Source of the DNA: Candidatus Taylorbacteria bacterium RIFCSPLOWO2_01_FULL_50_130 | GTDB lineage: Bacteria > Patescibacteriota > Minisyncoccia > Phycocordibacterales > UBA10002 | Length of the DNA: 6,181 nt | Assembly: GCA_001821155.1 (NCBI GenBank) | Contig: MHSB01000029.1 | Location: 1-6,181, forward strand | Direction of reading: 5' to 3' | Notes under the pieces: model-generated | Database searches by the model: none | Told to the model about the DNA's origin: nothing | Seen by the model: the letters and a program-made list of their open reading frames with translations, nothing else | Part shown: positions 4,846 through 6,181 of the stretch, one piece after another | Layout of the letters: each line of letters opens with the position of its first letter | How positions within the stretch are numbered: the first letter of the stretch is position 1 | Program-made: the position numbers and the translations under genes

Positions 4846-5457
4846 CTACTTTGTCTTTTCAACCGACTCCCATTTCCCCTCTGCCTTTTTGAGCTTCGGG
4901 TGAAAGACGATGGCGTGCCAGACCACGACCTGCCAGCTCTCCGCGTGCGCCGTCACATTGTCGGGATTCACGACAGGGACGAGAATGCAGGCGTTGGCAA
5001 CTTTTGCTGTGTGACCGCCGTCGCGGGAGACAATCCCGACAATTTTTGCTTTCCTCTTTTTTGCGAAATCAAGCGCATGCACGATGTTCATGCTCACCTT
5101 TTTCTCCATGTTTCCGCCACCAACCGAGAACACCATGACGGCATCCCTCGTTCCAACATGGTTGCGCTCGAGCCAGCGCGCGAATACGCTGTCCCACCCG
5201 TCGTCATTAACGCGCGCGGTAAGCTCGGCGACATTGTCGGTCGGAGCATAGGACTCAATGTGGGCGATTTTGCGGAAGTCATTGACCGCGTGGGAAGCGT
5301 TGGCCGCGGAACCGCCAACGCCAAGCATGAAGAGCCGCCCTTTTTTTTTCTGAACACCTTGAAGAATCGCGATGACTTTTTCAATCGGCGAACGGTCTAT
5401 GGTCTTCGCGATTTTCGCGACTTCCGCAAGGTATTGCTCAAGATAAGATGACGACAT
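4846..5457 (-). CDS. SIS-domain sugar-phosphate isomerase, GmhA (sedoheptulose-7-phosphate isomerase)-like, 203 aa
   Basis: GmhA converts sedoheptulose 7-phosphate to D-glycero-D-manno-heptose 7-phosphate, the first step to activated heptoses. Here GVGGSAANASH (46-56) matches the GNGGSAADAQH phosphate loop, with Val in place of Asn. ELTARVNDDGWDSVF (78-92) matches the GmhA 'LTA..ND.G...vF' region. SVGGGN (111-116) stands where GmhA has STSGNS, SRDGG (144-148) follows, and HAESWQVVVWH (171-181) fills the place of the C-terminal catalytic helix, but with a spacing that differs from the QExHxxxxH of GmhA. The length fits the family (about 190-200 aa). I infer a keto/aldose phosphate isomerase acting between the upstream transaldolase and the downstream nucleotidyltransferase. 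The changed active-site loops mean the natural substrate may not be sedoheptulose 7-phosphate. Fold call firm, reaction likely, substrate open. Confidence 0.87.
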   Translation of the reverse strand: MSSSYLEQYLAEVAKIAKTIDRSPIEKVIAILQGVQKKKGRLFMLGVGGSAANASHAVNDFRKIAHIESYAPTDNVAELTARVNDDGWDSVFARWLERNHVGTRDAVMVFSVGGGNMEKKVSMNIVHALDFAKKRKAKIVGIVSRDGGHTAKVANACILVPVVNPDNVTAHAESWQVVVWHAIVFHPKLKKAEGKWESVEKTK

Positions 5458-5468
5458 GGTGCTTAAAA

Positions 5469-5473
5469 TCCTT
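5469..5473 (-). promoter_or_regulatory. Possible ribosome-binding site of the isomerase, inside the repeat boundary
   Basis: AAGGA on the minus strand lies 11 nt before the ATG at 5457, slightly long. It belongs to a GGATTAA-type repeat unit, so the repeat edge may double as the ribosome-binding site. Confidence 0.35.
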
Positions 5474-5530
5474 AATCTTTAATCCTTCATTCTTAACCGT
5501 AAAAGATTAAGGATAAAGGATTAATGATTC
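5472..5530. repeat. Inverted heptad tract: TTAATCC-type units followed by TTAAGGA-type units, forming a 24-bp imperfect hairpin
   Basis: Eight units stay in 7-nt phase from 5472 to 5527: TTAATCT, TTAATCC, TTCATTC, TTAACCG, TAAAAGA, TTAAGGA, TAAAGGA, TTAATGA. The left units are roughly the reverse complement of the right ones, so 5473-5496 can pair with 5507-5530 (20 of 24 Watson-Crick plus one G-T) around a 10-nt loop. The tract fills nearly the whole spacer between the transaldolase stop and the isomerase start. It is AT-rich and lacks a T-run after the stem on the minus strand, so it is not a standard terminator. TTAA words give stops in all six frames. Confidence 0.75.
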
Positions 5531-6181
5531 TTACAAGCGGTATCCCGCTTGTCTGCCGTCCTCATAAAACATCTCCACCGTATTGAGCGATAATTTTTCC
5601 AAATCATAGCCCCATTTGGAAATCTTCTTTAGAATGTCATTCGGCACGGTGATAATGTGGCATCCTGCCTCTTCTGCCTGCACTATATTAAACACTTCGC
5701 GAGTGCTCGCCCAGAGAAGCTCCGTCTTTTTATTTTCCGAAAGGAGTTTCTTTGCTTCTTTCATGACTGGTACCGGGTCGCGCCCAGTGTCCGCAATTCG
5801 CCCTGCGAACACCGATACAATTGATGCTACTTTTGGCGAAAGTGCTCTTACCGATCCCTTCACTTGCGTAAGGGTAAGAATCGCGGTGACATTAAGCTTT
5901 ATTCCATTTGAAGTCAAAAACCTGACTAGTGGAAGCGAGGACTCCCCTTTTGTATTGGTAATTGGAATCTTCACATAGACATTCTCTCCCCATGAAGCAA
6001 TCAGCTGCGCCTGCCGCTCCATTTCCGCAAAATCGTCCGAAAATACCTCAAACGAAACGGGTTTATCCGGAATCGCCGCGATAATTTCTTTTGCGAAAGC
6101 GACATAATCGCTTACCCCTCCCTTTCGCATCAAGGTCGGGTTGGTGGTAAAGCCCTTGATAAAGGGCTGCTTCGCGAGTTC
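5531..6181 (-). CDS. Transaldolase/fructose-6-phosphate-aldolase (TAL/FSA) family protein, 216 residues present, N-terminus cut by window edge
   Basis: A class I (Schiff-base) aldolase of the small, FSA-like transaldolase type. The frame is open to the right edge, so the real start lies beyond 6181; in-frame TTG/ATG codons at 6133 and 6130 are internal, because the conserved strand before them is coded in frame. Numbered from the edge: KGFTTNPTL (9-17) is the family's first strand motif, and VYVKIPIT (68-75) carries the Schiff-base lysine K71. LNVTAILTLTQV is the next signature, followed by VSVFAGRIADTGRDP, the barrel strand seen in all members, and LLWASTREVFN then HIITVPNDIL close the barrel. 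About 15 N-terminal residues are missing by comparison with FSA. As first visible gene before the isomerase, it may supply or rearrange a ketose phosphate such as sedoheptulose 7-phosphate (inference). Transaldolase and aldolase activities cannot be told apart here. Confidence 0.93.
   Translation of the reverse strand, partial: ELAKQPFIKGFTTNPTLMRKGGVSDYVAFAKEIIAAIPDKPVSFEVFSDDFAEMERQAQLIASWGENVYVKIPITNTKGESSLPLVRFLTSNGIKLNVTAILTLTQVKGSVRALSPKVASIVSVFAGRIADTGRDPVPVMKEAKKLLSENKKTELLWASTREVFNIVQAEEAGCHIITVPNDILKKISKWGYDLEKLSLNTVEMFYEDGRQAGYRL

Noticed and set aside
4685..4903. 72-codon plus-strand frame over the gap between nucleotidyltransferase and isomerase
   Set aside because: It crosses the TACGAAT array and the palindrome, overlaps the end of the isomerase gene, has no ribosome-binding site and no domain-like pattern.
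4900..5451. 183-codon plus-strand frame opposite the isomerase gene
   Set aside because: It mirrors the codon structure of the SIS-domain gene on the other strand and shows no motif of its own.
5531..6133. Transaldolase starting at the in-frame TTG at 6133
   Set aside because: The family motif KGFTTNPTL is coded in frame across and upstream of it, up to the window edge, so the true start is outside.

Overview
The window is bacterial and densely coded, with roughly balanced GC in genes and AT-rich spacers. It carries parts of two minus-strand gene groups separated by one plus-strand gene. I infer a Patescibacteria/CPR (Parcubacteria-like) genome from small single-domain proteins, the mix of surface-sugar genes and the repeat-filled spacers. 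No marker gene here proves that.

Layout. Bases 1-363 (minus) are the N-terminal 121 residues of an NAD-dependent sugar epimerase/dehydratase that runs off the left edge. Upstream of it is a spacer built of 7-nt repeats and a GC-rich palindrome. Next is a family 2 glycosyltransferase (516-1289, minus). A compact divergent promoter region (about 1290-1393) drives this gene and, in the other direction, a cysteine-rich protein with remnants of an ATP-grasp fold (1394-2167, plus). Two back-to-back hairpins (2230-2301) terminate the ATP-grasp gene and the convergent minus-strand group.

That second group is transcribed right to left: FSA-type transaldolase (5531 to beyond 6181), GmhA-like SIS-domain sugar-phosphate isomerase (4846-5457), sugar-1-phosphate nucleotidyltransferase (3973-4647), then a radical SAM protein with a B12-binding-like N-terminal domain (2318-3898). 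The order suggests a pathway that builds or rearranges a ketose phosphate, isomerises it to an aldose phosphate and activates it as an NDP-sugar, possibly an NDP-heptose. The radical SAM enzyme may modify the sugar or a lipid. No kinase or phosphatase for a heptose route is in view. The epimerase and glycosyltransferase on the other side fit the same general theme of making and transferring surface sugars.

The most unusual non-coding feature is the spacers. Three tracts hold degenerate tandem repeats with a 7-nt unit (424-483, 509-536, 5472-5527). A fourth (4655-4705) has a looser 8-10-nt unit. Because 7 is not a multiple of 3, repeated TAA/TAG words shift reading frame from copy to copy: one tract carries stops in all six frames, and another supplies the stop codon of the glycosyltransferase. 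Two spacers also hold REP-like palindromes.
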